Part shown: positions 9,331-18,073 of the stretch, one piece after another
Layout: every line of letters begins with the position of its first letter
How positions within the stretch are numbered: position 1 is the stretch's first letter
Assembly: GCA_900316955.1 (NCBI GenBank)
Contig: ONEX01000013.1
Coordinates: 28,454 to 92,453 of the forward strand
Direction of reading: 5' to 3'
DNA length: 64,000 nucleotides
DNA from: an uncultured Bacteroidales bacterium
GTDB lineage: Bacteria; Bacteroidota; Bacteroidia; Bacteroidales; UBA932
The notes under the pieces: generated by a model
What the model saw: the letters and a program-made list of their open reading frames with translations, nothing else
Database searches by the model: none
Told to the model about the DNA's origin: nothing
Translations under genes and position numbers: made by a program

Positions 9331-12300
9331 ATGAAGAAACTACTCTTGCGGCGGCTCCTGCTGCTAATGGCGTGTATGCTGACGAGCATACCGGTAGTCT
9401 TCGGCCAGAATCAGGTTACCGTGAAAGGTTCGGTTTCGGATGCGGACGGACAGCCCCTCATCGGCGCGTACGTCATGCCGAAGGACCAGAACACCGGCGT
9501 AACCACCGATCTGGACGGTAAGTTCTCCATCGTGGTGCCCCGGGGGGCGACCCTCGTGGTCTCTTCCATCGGCTTCATCACCCAGGAAGTGACCGCGGCG
9601 CCGACGCTCAACATCGTCATGGAGGAGGACATCTCCATGATCGAGGAGACGGTCGTCGTGGGCTACGGTACGCAGAAGAAGGCGTCGTTGTCCAGCGCCA
9701 TCTCCAACATCCGGAGCGAGGAACTCACGGCGACCAAGCAGTCCGACGTGCTGGCCTCCCTCCAGGGCAAGGTCCCGGGCCTGCAGATCCGCCAGCGCAC
9801 GGGTGACGCCGGTGACTTCAACACCGACCTCAAGCTCCGCGGCTACGACGAACCGCTCGTCATCGTGGACGGCATCGTCCGGACGGCGCCTCGCCGCAGC
9901 CAGGAGACCAACACCTCCTACTCCAACTCCAGCTCCGCCGTCCTCGCCCAGCTGAACCCGGAGGACATCGAGAGCATCTCCGTCCTGAAGGACGCCTCCG
10001 CCGCCATCTACGGCATGGGCGCCCAGAACGGTGTCATCCTCGTGACCACCAAGCAGGGCACCATCGGCGCCCCGACGGTGAAGTACTCCAACCGGTTCTC
10101 CTTCGGTGTCCCGACCGCCCTCCCGGAAGAGGTGGACATCATGACCTGGTTCGAGGAGGCGAACGCGATGTACGCCCTCGTGGGCAAGTCGCTCCCGTAT
10201 TCCCAGGACCTCATCGACCACTACAAGAACGGCGACCCGGGCTATACGGACAACAAGTGGTACTCCCAGTTCTACCGGAAGCATTCCACGCAGATGAACC
10301 ACCAGATCTCCGTGAACGGTGGCAACAACCAGACGCAGTACTACCTCTCCGGCTCGTTCAATACGGACAACGGCATCCTGAACGGCCCGCAGCTGGGCTA
10401 CAAGAGCTTCTCCTTCCAGGGCAACGTCACGACGAACGTGACGAAGAACCTCAAGGTGGTGTTCCAGTCCAGCCTGAGCTGGAACAACAAGGTGGGTACG
10501 CCTTCCAATGCGAACCAGAACTTCTACACCCGCGGTCTGTATTCGGAGCGCTGGATTCCCTGGCAGGTGCCTTCGAACCCGACGCACTGGACCTACAACT
10601 CCGGTAACGAGAGCCGTAACGCGATCGGCGCCCTGAACGGGGCCAACGGTTATGACAAGACGTCGGTGTCTTCCTTCGTGAACAGCCTGAGCACCACGTA
10701 TACCGCTCCGTTCCTGAAGGGCCTGAAGTTCCAGGGCCAGATCGCCTACGACTACCAGCAGCGCGAAACGCGCCAGCTGACCCTCGCTTTCCCGCTCTAC
10801 GACTGGCTGACGGACGAATATGTCAGCAAGAACAAGGACGAGAATGAGATGACCGAACGGTGGAACAACCGCCGTCAGCTCTATGGGAAGATCCAGGCCA
10901 ACTACAGCGCCCAGTTCGGCAAGCACACGGTCGGCGCCATGCTGGCCACCGAGGCGTCCCTGAACTGGAACGTCGACCTCCGGGGCGACCGCAAGTTCCT
11001 TGACTTCTATACGCACGACATCCTGGACCAGGCCGTTCCGTCCACCGCGGAAAACGCCGGTTCCCGTTCGAGCAGCGCGAAGGCCGGCTATATCGGCCGT
11101 ATCAACTACGAGTATGGCGGCCGGTACATCGCCGAGGTGATGGCCCGCTATGACGGCTCCTCCTTCTATGCTCCCGGCTTCCGCTGGGCCTTCTTCCCTT
11201 CCTATTCCCTCGCCTGGAGAGTATCCGAGGAGAAGTTCTTCAAGAAGGTATTCCCTTGGATGACCAACTTGAAACTCCGCTGGTCGGACGGCGTTTCCGG
11301 CCGGAACCAGGGTAAGGCCTACCAGTATCTGCTGGGTTACGAGCAGTCCAAGACGAACTACATGTTCGATGACAACAGCCCGGTCATGGGCTACCGGAAC
11401 GAAAAGGTGGCGGAAACCCTCCTTTCCTGGAGCAAGGCCTACATGCGCGACTTCGGTTTCGACTGGGAAATCAACCGCGGCATCATCGGCGGTTCCATCG
11501 ACTGGTTCTGGCGCGAGGAGACGGGCAAGGCCGCCAAGGTGGAGGCTTCCCTCCCGGACATGTATGGTATCGATTTCCCGCAGATGAACCTCGACGCCAC
11601 GGAGAACGTGGGTATCGACCTCGAACTCTCGCACCGGATGCGGTTCAAGGACTTCAACTACCGTATCACCGCGACCGCGACTTACGCCCGCGAGCGTGAC
11701 ACCTATCAGCAGGCCGAGCGTTACAAGATCTGGAAGTCCTCCCAGGCCTACTATGACGGCCATACGGAAGGCCGCTGGGACAACGCCCTGGACGGCAAGT
11801 ACTACGAGTGGAACGGCAAGGGCCAGTTCACCGACTGGAACGACATCTTCGACTATCCCGTCCTGTACAACACCTCCTCTTCGAAGAAGATGAACATGGC
11901 CGAGATGGTCCCGGGCATGTACAAGATCCTCGACCTCAACGGCGACGGCGTCATTACGAAGCAGGACCGCTACTATTCCTGGAAGGAAGGCAACCCGCCG
12001 CTGCAGTTCGGTCTCATGATCTTCATGGAATACAAGAACTTCGACCTGAGTGCGACCTTCAACGGCGCGGCCCTGTCCCACAAGAACATGCAGATGTCCG
12101 GCGGTATGGGTTACGGCTGGAGCAAGACGCTCTTCGTCAATCACATGGACCACTACCGGCTGGCTGACGGCTGGGACGATCCCCGCGACCCGAACTCGGT
12201 GTGGGTGCCCGGTTACTGGCCGGCCCTCGCCCCGGCATCCGGCGCGGAGGACGCCACCTCGAACGCGACTTATCGTTTCGTGCAGCCCTATTCCTGGGTG

Positions 12301-12537
12301 AACAACGCCTTCTTCCGCCTGAAGAGCCTGGAAATCGGTTACAACCTCCCGAAGTCCCTGCTCAGCAAGATCCACCTGAAGCGGGTCCGCATCCACGCCA
12401 GCGGCACCAACCTCCTCACTTTCTGCAACCCGATCGTGAAGGAATGGGACCCGGAAACCTACCAGGCCTCCCGCCGCGGCGCCTCCGGCGCACCGCTGCT
12501 TCGCACCTATGTCATCGGAACCAGCATCAGCTTCTAA
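9331..12537 (+). CDS. SusC/RagA-family TonB-dependent outer-membrane transporter (third system)
   Basis: This is a complete 1068-residue SusC-type transporter. The start at 9331 (MKKLLLRRLLLLMACMLTS...) is preferred to an upstream in-frame ATG because it begins a clean signal peptide ending near VVFGQ. Then come a carboxypeptidase-regulatory-like domain (VKGSVSDADGQPLIGAYV), a TonB-box-like EETVVVGYGTQKKASLSSAI, a plug (LVIVDGIVRTAP, YGMGAQNGVILVTTK) and a barrel ending VIGTSISF. It diverges clearly from the two duplicated SusC proteins, so it belongs to a separate nutrient system. It has its own promoter and is followed 12 bases later by its SusD. Substrate unknown. Confidence 0.95.
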   Translation: MKKLLLRRLLLLMACMLTSIPVVFGQNQVTVKGSVSDADGQPLIGAYVMPKDQNTGVTTDLDGKFSIVVPRGATLVVSSIGFITQEVTAAPTLNIVMEEDISMIEETVVVGYGTQKKASLSSAISNIRSEELTATKQSDVLASLQGKVPGLQIRQRTGDAGDFNTDLKLRGYDEPLVIVDGIVRTAPRRSQETNTSYSNSSSAVLAQLNPEDIESISVLKDASAAIYGMGAQNGVILVTTKQGTIGAPTVKYSNRFSFGVPTALPEEVDIMTWFEEANAMYALVGKSLPYSQDLIDHYKNGDPGYTDNKWYSQFYRKHSTQMNHQISVNGGNNQTQYYLSGSFNTDNGILNGPQLGYKSFSFQGNVTTNVTKNLKVVFQSSLSWNNKVGTPSNANQNFYTRGLYSERWIPWQVPSNPTHWTYNSGNESRNAIGALNGANGYDKTSVSSFVNSLSTTYTAPFLKGLKFQGQIAYDYQQRETRQLTLAFPLYDWLTDEYVSKNKDENEMTERWNNRRQLYGKIQANYSAQFGKHTVGAMLATEASLNWNVDLRGDRKFLDFYTHDILDQAVPSTAENAGSRSSSAKAGYIGRINYEYGGRYIAEVMARYDGSSFYAPGFRWAFFPSYSLAWRVSEEKFFKKVFPWMTNLKLRWSDGVSGRNQGKAYQYLLGYEQSKTNYMFDDNSPVMGYRNEKVAETLLSWSKAYMRDFGFDWEINRGIIGGSIDWFWREETGKAAKVEASLPDMYGIDFPQMNLDATENVGIDLELSHRMRFKDFNYRITATATYARERDTYQQAERYKIWKSSQAYYDGHTEGRWDNALDGKYYEWNGKGQFTDWNDIFDYPVLYNTSSSKKMNMAEMVPGMYKILDLNGDGVITKQDRYYSWKEGNPPLQFGLMIFMEYKNFDLSATFNGAALSHKNMQMSGGMGYGWSKTLFVNHMDHYRLADGWDDPRDPNSVWVPGYWPALAPASGAEDATSNATYRFVQPYSWVNNAFFRLKSLEIGYNLPKSLLSKIHLKRVRIHASGTNLLTFCNPIVKEWDPETYQASRRGASGAPLLRTYVIGTSISF

Positions 12538-12549
12538 ACGATTTGCGCC

Positions 12550-14487
12550 ATGAAAAAGATATTCAAATATACTCTCGTCCTCGTTCTCGCCTTCGGCCTG
12601 ACCTCCTGCGACAAGCTGTTCGACAGCCTGGAAGGCGACCTCACCCTGATGACCGAGGATGACATGACTTCGACACAGGCGGGTCTGGAACGGCTCCTTT
12701 CGGATGTTTACAACACCATCCCGATGGACGCATTCAACACGAAGGACCAGCACACGACGTTTGCCTCCTACTCTAAGGCAAACGACTACGACATCGCCGT
12801 GACGGGTTTCTGGAATTATACGAAGATGCGTTCGATCAACCAGTTCATCCAGAAGATCGACCTGGCCCTGGAGAAGAATGCCATCAACCAGGAAACCCGC
12901 GACCAGATGCTGGGCGAGGCCATCTTTGCCCGGGCCTACTGCTATTTCGCAATGGTGCGTCGTTACGGTGGCGTTCCGATCGTGACCGAGCCGCTGGACG
13001 ACCAGTACGATGGTGACAAGAACGAAGGCCTCTACGTCCCGCGCAGCACGGAGAAGGAGACCTGGGATTTCGTGATCTCCGAGCTGGACAAAGCTGCGGA
13101 ACTTCTTCCCGACGAGCCCAAGGGCGGTAAATATCGCGCCAGCAAGTGGGCGGCCCTCGGCCTGCAGTCCCGCGTGGCGCTGTATGCGGCGACCCTGAGC
13201 AAGTACTGGGCCAAGGAGGCGATTCCCGCCAGCTACAAAGCCGTTCAGGAAAAGCTCACCTATATGGAGGCCTCCTATGCGGACGCGTACTTCGCCAAGT
13301 GCATCGAGGCTTGCGACAAGATCATCAAATCCAAGCAGTTCTCCCTGTACGGCGGTCCGACCACTTCGGTCAGCAAGGCGAAGGAGAACCTGACGGCCCT
13401 GTTCCTGGAGCGTCAGGACTGCGAGTTCATCTTCGGCAAGTCCTACAAGGACGGCACGGCCGATGCGGACAACGGCTTCGACCGCAACAACTCCCCGAAC
13501 CAGAAGCACGGAACCGGTTCCAACGCGGGCTGGGGCAACTATTCCATCATGTCCGAACTGGTGGACCTGTATGACAACTACAACGCCGCCGGCGGCCGGG
13601 CAGACGGTACGGTCAGGACCCGGAACGACGGAGAAGAGGACACCTATTTCGCGCAGATCGCCACTTCCGCCTCCTCCTTCGACAAGAACGCGGACTTCAT
13701 CCAGTACGACCATCCGCAGGATCCGTTCCTGCAGAAGGACGCGCGCTTCCAGGCGTGGATTCTGTATCCTGGTTCCGAGTTCCGGGGCGTCACCATCGTG
13801 GCGCAGGCCGGCTACTGGCTCCCGGGCGGGAAGCTTGAATTCTACCAGGAGAACTCGACGAAGATCGGCAATACTATTTATTATGAGCTTGGTGCCGACA
13901 GCCAGAACGGCATGTCCGCCTACATCGACATCGGCAACGTGGGTACGAGCAACCACTCCTATTTCTGGACCACGGGCTTCGGCATCCGGAAGTTCCTGGA
14001 CGTCAACAATCCGCTTGACAAGTCCACCGGTCCCTGGTGCGACATCCGCTATGCAGAAATCCTCCTGAACTATGCGGAGGCCTATGCCGAGAGCGGAAAG
14101 GGCAACGCCGCCGATGCGAAGCAGTACTTGAACGACATCCGGCATCGCGCCGCGTTCACCGACGACATCGAGCCCACCCTCGAGAACGTCCTCCACGAGC
14201 GCCAGGTCGAGTTCGCGTTCGAAGGCCACGAGACCTATACGCTGTGGCGCCACCGTGCATACCTGAGCAACCGCTCGGGCGGTCCGCACCGGAAGCACAC
14301 CGTGATCAACATTCGCGACCTTCGTGGCGGTGAGGGTACGGAGAAGTACATCTACGCCCGCGTGAACGCCTACTGGAGCGATGTGCAGAACTCCACCACC
14401 GGCCTGAACACCGACCTGCTGGACTACTACGGCAGCATCCCGAACTATGCGGAGAACCGCCTGACTGTCAACCCGTCCCAGGAATAA
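12550..14487 (+). CDS. SusD/RagB-family nutrient-binding lipoprotein (third system)
   Basis: This 645-residue lipoprotein has signal MKKIFKYTLVLVLAFGLTSC with lipobox LTSC, followed by the usual SusD arrangement: an N-terminal helical region (AIFARAYCYFAMVRRYGGVPIV, a strong SusD signature), TPR-like helices (KWAALGLQSRVALYAA), and a C-terminal RagB/SusD domain (DIRYAEILLNYAEAYAESGKGN, then VLHERQVEFAFEGHETYTLWR). It lies 12 bases after its SusC and 16 bases before a DUF3823 lipoprotein, so the three are probably one transcript. It is more like typical SusD proteins than the two duplicated ones upstream. Confidence 0.95.
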   Translation: MKKIFKYTLVLVLAFGLTSCDKLFDSLEGDLTLMTEDDMTSTQAGLERLLSDVYNTIPMDAFNTKDQHTTFASYSKANDYDIAVTGFWNYTKMRSINQFIQKIDLALEKNAINQETRDQMLGEAIFARAYCYFAMVRRYGGVPIVTEPLDDQYDGDKNEGLYVPRSTEKETWDFVISELDKAAELLPDEPKGGKYRASKWAALGLQSRVALYAATLSKYWAKEAIPASYKAVQEKLTYMEASYADAYFAKCIEACDKIIKSKQFSLYGGPTTSVSKAKENLTALFLERQDCEFIFGKSYKDGTADADNGFDRNNSPNQKHGTGSNAGWGNYSIMSELVDLYDNYNAAGGRADGTVRTRNDGEEDTYFAQIATSASSFDKNADFIQYDHPQDPFLQKDARFQAWILYPGSEFRGVTIVAQAGYWLPGGKLEFYQENSTKIGNTIYYELGADSQNGMSAYIDIGNVGTSNHSYFWTTGFGIRKFLDVNNPLDKSTGPWCDIRYAEILLNYAEAYAESGKGNAADAKQYLNDIRHRAAFTDDIEPTLENVLHERQVEFAFEGHETYTLWRHRAYLSNRSGGPHRKHTVINIRDLRGGEGTEKYIYARVNAYWSDVQNSTTGLNTDLLDYYGSIPNYAENRLTVNPSQE

Positions 14488-14503
14488 TTAAAGAATCTGC
14501 CTT

Positions 14504-15298
14504 ATGAAAAAGATATTTGTATTTCTTTCGTTGATCGTCCTGGCCACGTCCTGCGATTGGTTTGTCTTCGACAACCAGGAGTACTACAATGCCTCGGTGG
14601 AAGGGAAGCTTCTCGACACCAAGACGGGACAGCCCCTGCAGTTCGCCTTTCCGAACACCTGCAAGATCTCCATCATCGAGGAGGGGTGGAAAGATAAGGC
14701 CGGCAATCCTGCCGAGGAGACCCAGAGCTGGTACGTCAAGTGCAACGGCGTCTATGTGAACAAACTCGTGTGGGCCGCCAAGTACCGGATGGAGACCAAG
14801 GACCAGAATTTCTACCCGGTCAGCATCCCGTTCGAGCTCAAGAAAGGCGAGAATACCGTCAACTTCGAGGTGACGCCGTACTGCCGCGTCCTGGACCCGC
14901 AGATCACCTTCGAGGACAACAAGATCGTCGCCCGGTTCAAGGTGGAGGTGGAGGACATCGCCAAGACCAAGACCGTGGACGTGGCCCTGTTCGGCTTCAC
15001 CGACCGCTGGGTGAGCGACGGCAACAACAACTTCGATTTCGACAAGGTCCAGAAGGAGGGCCAGCTGAAGAAGATCAAGAATGCCGACGGCACCTCCGTC
15101 ATCGAGCTCAAGATCGACCCGTTCAACGAGAAGGAAAGCGGCATGCAGTTCGCCTACAAGCGCACCCACTATCTCCGGATCGGCGCCCGCGCCTACGGGG
15201 ACGAGAACACCAGCAAGCGCTACAACTTCTCCCCGGTCTTCAAGGTGTCCAGCGACTTCTCGAAGGTCGAGGAAGTGACCAACTGGGACGAGGACTAG
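14504..15298 (+). CDS. DUF3823-type lipoprotein associated with SusC/SusD
   Basis: This is a 264-residue predicted lipoprotein (MKKIFVFLSLIVLATSC, lipobox ATSC). The mature part begins DWFVFDNQEYYNASVEGKLLDTKTGQPLQ, with a carboxypeptidase-regulatory-like beta-sandwich near residues 27-110, followed by a second beta-rich half. Both the opening and the position directly after susCD match the DUF3823 family, whose members often sit where SusE/SusF-type surface glycan-binding proteins sit. A surface binding or structural role in the third nutrient system is inference. A terminator follows about 25 bases after the stop. Confidence 0.75.
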   Translation: MKKIFVFLSLIVLATSCDWFVFDNQEYYNASVEGKLLDTKTGQPLQFAFPNTCKISIIEEGWKDKAGNPAEETQSWYVKCNGVYVNKLVWAAKYRMETKDQNFYPVSIPFELKKGENTVNFEVTPYCRVLDPQITFEDNKIVARFKVEVEDIAKTKTVDVALFGFTDRWVSDGNNNFDFDKVQKEGQLKKIKNADGTSVIELKIDPFNEKESGMQFAYKRTHYLRIGARAYGDENTSKRYNFSPVFKVSSDFSKVEEVTNWDED

Positions 15299-15323
15299 TC
15301 CGAATCCCCGGCTGAAACAATTG

Positions 15324-15352
15324 GGGCCGCTCCTTTCGGGGCGGCCCTTTTT
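15324..15352 (+). terminator. Rho-independent terminator of the third susCD operon
   Basis: The stem GGGCCGCTCC/GGGGCGGCCC (15324-15333 with 15338-15347, one T-G pair) has a four-base loop TTTC and is followed by five T. It also separates this operon from truA, which ends here from the opposite strand. Confidence 0.85.
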
Positions 15353-15355
15353 ATG

Positions 15356-16174
15356 TCAATACTTCACTTTGCTCAAGAACAGCGCATGCCCGGGCACCGA
15401 CTCCCCGGCATCCCCCCGCGTCCCCGTCCCGATGAGCTCTTTCACCCATTGCGGGTCGTGCTTTCCACGTCCTACTTCGATCAACGTCCCCACGATCGCC
15501 CGGACCATGTTCCGCAGGAACCGGTCCGCAGAAACCCGGAAATACCAGTAGGGAGATTCCGGGTCAAGCCCGGAATGAGGTCCTTCTTCGTCATGGCCGG
15601 CACCGACCGGCCATCCCATAAGTTGGACGTGTGTGGGGGTGTACGGTTTCCAGAAGGCTTCGGTGATGGTGCAGAGGGAGGTCTTGTTCGCGCCGCCGAC
15701 CTTTTCGAAGCAGGAGAAGTCATGCCTCCCCAAAAGGTACTGGCAGGCCTCGTTCATGGCGTCGAAGTCCAGGCCCGGAAAGCCGCACTGCCAGGAGTAG
15801 GCGGCTACGAACGGGTCTTTCTTCCTGTGGATGAAATAGGTATAGGAACGCTGCGTCGCGCTGAAGCGGGCGTGGAAATCGTCGGTTGTCGGAAGGACTG
15901 CATGGACCACGACCGAACGGGGCAGGATGGCATTTAATTTGTAGCAAAAATCGGATGCCTCGAAGGGCAGGGGACCTGTCAGGTCGAAATGGCAGACGTA
16001 GTCTGCCGCGTGGACCCCGGTGTCCGTCCGGCCCGCGCCCGTCACGGCAACGGGACCGCCGCAGAGCTTCGCGAGGGCTTCCTCCAGGCACTGCTGCACG
16101 GAAGGGGAGGAAGGCTGGATTTGCCAGCCGCAGAAGGCGGAACCGTCGTAGGAGAGGCTGAGGATATAACGCAT
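15356..16174 (-). CDS. truA: tRNA pseudouridine(38-40) synthase TruA, with an inserted repeat peptide
   Basis: TruA isomerises uridines 38-40 of the tRNA anticodon arm to pseudouridine. The 272-residue protein has the family core: RYILSLSYDGSAFCGWQIQ at the start, the catalytic motif GAGRTDTGVHA with Asp51, and the C-terminal FRVSADRFLRNMVRAIVGTLIEVGRG. The ATG at 16174 is chosen over one five codons upstream because it begins at the conserved MRYILS and lies just past a -7 box. Odd: about 15 residues (around 193-207, GHDEEGPHSGLDPES) between GWPV and the YWYF strand are encoded by a palindromic repeat (15555-15578) and its flank. The frame stays open and all core motifs are intact. Confidence 0.95.
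   Translation of the reverse strand: MRYILSLSYDGSAFCGWQIQPSSPSVQQCLEEALAKLCGGPVAVTGAGRTDTGVHAADYVCHFDLTGPLPFEASDFCYKLNAILPRSVVVHAVLPTTDDFHARFSATQRSYTYFIHRKKDPFVAAYSWQCGFPGLDFDAMNEACQYLLGRHDFSCFEKVGGANKTSLCTITEAFWKPYTPTHVQLMGWPVGAGHDEEGPHSGLDPESPYWYFRVSADRFLRNMVRAIVGTLIEVGRGKHDPQWVKELIGTGTRGDAGESVPGHALFLSKVKY
15555..15578. repeat. Family A palindromic repeat inside truA
   Basis: Arms ATTCCGGG (15556-15563) and CCCGGAAT (15569-15576) surround a five-base loop TCAAG. The same element recurs at 41709-41731 and 43081-43103. It lies in frame within truA and is read there as SGLDPES. Confidence 0.9.
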
Positions 16175-16177
16175 ATG

Positions 16178-16185
16178 CAAATGTA
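16178..16185 (-). promoter_or_regulatory. -7 promoter box for truA
   Basis: Read on the minus strand the bases are TACATTTG, a match to TAnnTTTG. The box ends only three bases before the truA ATG at 16174, so the transcript would have almost no leader. Confidence 0.45.
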
Positions 16186-16194
16186 ACAAAATAT

Positions 16195-17187
16195 ATGGAA
16201 AGCGTAAACATCAAGGAACTGAACGAACGCATCCAGAAGGAGAGCTCCTTCGTCGATCTCCTGACCCTGGAGATGGGCAAGGTTATCGTGGGCCAGAAAG
16301 CCCTCGTGGACAACCTCCTCATCGGCCTCCTCTCCGGCGGCCACATCCTGCTGGAAGGCGTTCCGGGTCTGGCGAAGACCCTCGCCATCAACACGTTGGC
16401 CCAGGCCGTCGACGCCAAGTTCAACCGCATCCAGTTCACCCCGGACCTCCTCCCGGCCGACGTCGTCGGCACCCTCGTGTACTCCCAGAAGAAGGAGGAC
16501 TTCGAGGTCCACAAGGGCCCCATCTTCGCGAACTTCGTCCTCGCCGATGAAATCAACCGTTCCCCGGCGAAGGTCCAGTCCGCCCTCCTCGAGGCGATGC
16601 AGGAGCACCAGGTCACCATCGGCGAGCAGACATACAAGCTCCCCGAACCGTTCCTGGTGATGGCCACCCAGAACCCGATCGAGCAGGAAGGCACCTATCC
16701 GCTCCCGGAGGCCCAGGTGGACCGTTTCATGCTGAAGGTCGTCGTGAGCTACCCCAAGAAGGACGAGGAACGCCAGATCATCCGGATGAACAACAGCGGC
16801 ACCTTCCCGAAGGCCAATGCCGTCGTGAAGCCCGAGGACATCCTCCGCGCCCGCGAAGTCGTCCGCGACGTCTATATGGACGAGAAGATCGAGCGCTACA
16901 TCGTGGACATCGTCTATGCCACCCGCACCCCGGACGAATACGGCCTGAAGGGCCTCAAGGACCTGATTTCCTACGGCGCCTCCCCGCGTGCGTCCATCTC
17001 CCTCGCCATGGCGGCGAAGGCCTACGCCTTCATCAAGCGCCGCGGCTATGTGATCCCGGAGGACGTCCGCGCTGTGTGCAACGAAGTCCTGCGTCACCGT
17101 ATCGGCCTCACCTACGAAGCCGAGGCGGAGAACGTCACCACCGAGGAAATCATCGAAAAGATCATCAACGCGGTAATCGTTCCGTAA
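16195..17187 (+). CDS. MoxR-family AAA+ ATPase (first gene of the Bat operon)
   Basis: This 330-residue cytoplasmic AAA+ ATPase is of the MoxR type, a chaperone-like class that acts with von Willebrand factor A (VWA) proteins encoded beside it. Walker A is GVPGLAKT (about residues 55-62), Walker B is in LADEINRSPAK, and sensor motif MATQNPIEQEGTYPLPEAQ is the MoxR signature. It starts 20 bases from divergent truA and is followed four bases later by a DUF58 gene, then batA-batE, the classic order in Bacteroidota. No clear -7 box lies in the 20-base gap, so its promoter may be within truA. Confidence 0.93.
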   Translation: MESVNIKELNERIQKESSFVDLLTLEMGKVIVGQKALVDNLLIGLLSGGHILLEGVPGLAKTLAINTLAQAVDAKFNRIQFTPDLLPADVVGTLVYSQKKEDFEVHKGPIFANFVLADEINRSPAKVQSALLEAMQEHQVTIGEQTYKLPEPFLVMATQNPIEQEGTYPLPEAQVDRFMLKVVVSYPKKDEERQIIRMNNSGTFPKANAVVKPEDILRAREVVRDVYMDEKIERYIVDIVYATRTPDEYGLKGLKDLISYGASPRASISLAMAAKAYAFIKRRGYVIPEDVRAVCNEVLRHRIGLTYEAEAENVTTEEIIEKIINAVIVP

Positions 17188-17191
17188 ACCG

Positions 17192-18073
17192 ATGACACCC
17201 CAAGAGTTACTCAAGCGCGTCCGCAAGATCGAGATTAAGACGAAAGCCTTGTCCCACCAAATCTTCGCCGGTGAATACCACTCGGCCTTCAAGGGTCGTG
17301 GCATGGCGTTCAGCGAGGTGCGCGAGTACCAGTACGGGGACGATGTGCGGAACATGGACTGGAACGTGACGGCCCGCATGAGCGCGCCGTACGTGAAGGT
17401 GTTCGAGGAGGAGCGCGAACTCACCGTCGTCCTCCTGATCGACATCAGCCGTTCCGGCCTGTTCGGCACGGTGGGGGAGACCAAGCGGGAACTGGTGGCC
17501 GAGATTGCCGCCACCCTGGCCTTCTCCGCGATGCTCAACAACGACAAGGTGGGCGCCCTCTTCTTCAGCGACACGGTGGAAAAGTTCATCCCGCCCAAGA
17601 AAGGACGCAGCCACCTCCTGCACATCATCCGCGAAATCCTGGAATACACCCCCGAGCACGATGGGACGGACATCGGCGAGGCCCTCCGCTACCTGACGAA
17701 CGCCATCAAGCGGCGCTGCACCGCCTTCGTCCTCAGCGACATGCTGGATGTGGACGCGGACGGCGCTCCGCGCTACGAGGACGCCCTGAAGGTGGCCGTG
17801 AACCGCCACGATATCTCCGTCATCCGCGTGTACGACCCCCGCGAACGGACCATTCCGGACGTGGGCCTCGTCCATGTCAAGGACTCCGAGACTGGCAAGG
17901 GGGCCTGGATCAACACGTCCTCCCGAAGCACCCGCGCCGCCTACGAGCAGTGGTTCCGCACCGCGTCGGAAAGCGCGGCGAAACTGTTCAACCGCTACCA
18001 GGTGGACAGCGTGGACACCGCGACGGACCAGGATTATGTCAAGAACCTGATAGCCTTGTTCCACAGGCGATGA
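17192..18073 (+). CDS. DUF58 domain protein of the MoxR/Bat system
   Basis: This is a 293-residue soluble DUF58 protein. The family signature REYQYGDDVRNMDWNVTARM (about residues 45-64) is complete, followed by a VWA-like strand VVLLIDISRSGLFG with the DxSxS metal-site pattern. DUF58 proteins regularly sit between MoxR and the VWA proteins and are thought to be part of the same chaperone or assembly complex; the molecular function is not established. Its stop overlaps the next gene's start (ATGA at 18070), which suggests translational coupling. Confidence 0.9.
   Translation: MTPQELLKRVRKIEIKTKALSHQIFAGEYHSAFKGRGMAFSEVREYQYGDDVRNMDWNVTARMSAPYVKVFEEERELTVVLLIDISRSGLFGTVGETKRELVAEIAATLAFSAMLNNDKVGALFFSDTVEKFIPPKKGRSHLLHIIREILEYTPEHDGTDIGEALRYLTNAIKRRCTAFVLSDMLDVDADGAPRYEDALKVAVNRHDISVIRVYDPRERTIPDVGLVHVKDSETGKGAWINTSSRSTRAAYEQWFRTASESAAKLFNRYQVDSVDTATDQDYVKNLIALFHRR

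Noticed and set aside
9364-14298. 1644-codon open frame on the minus strand over the third susC-susD pair
   Set aside because: It crosses two recognisable genes in antisense and has a repetitive Val/Gly/Arg composition caused by high GC at third positions.
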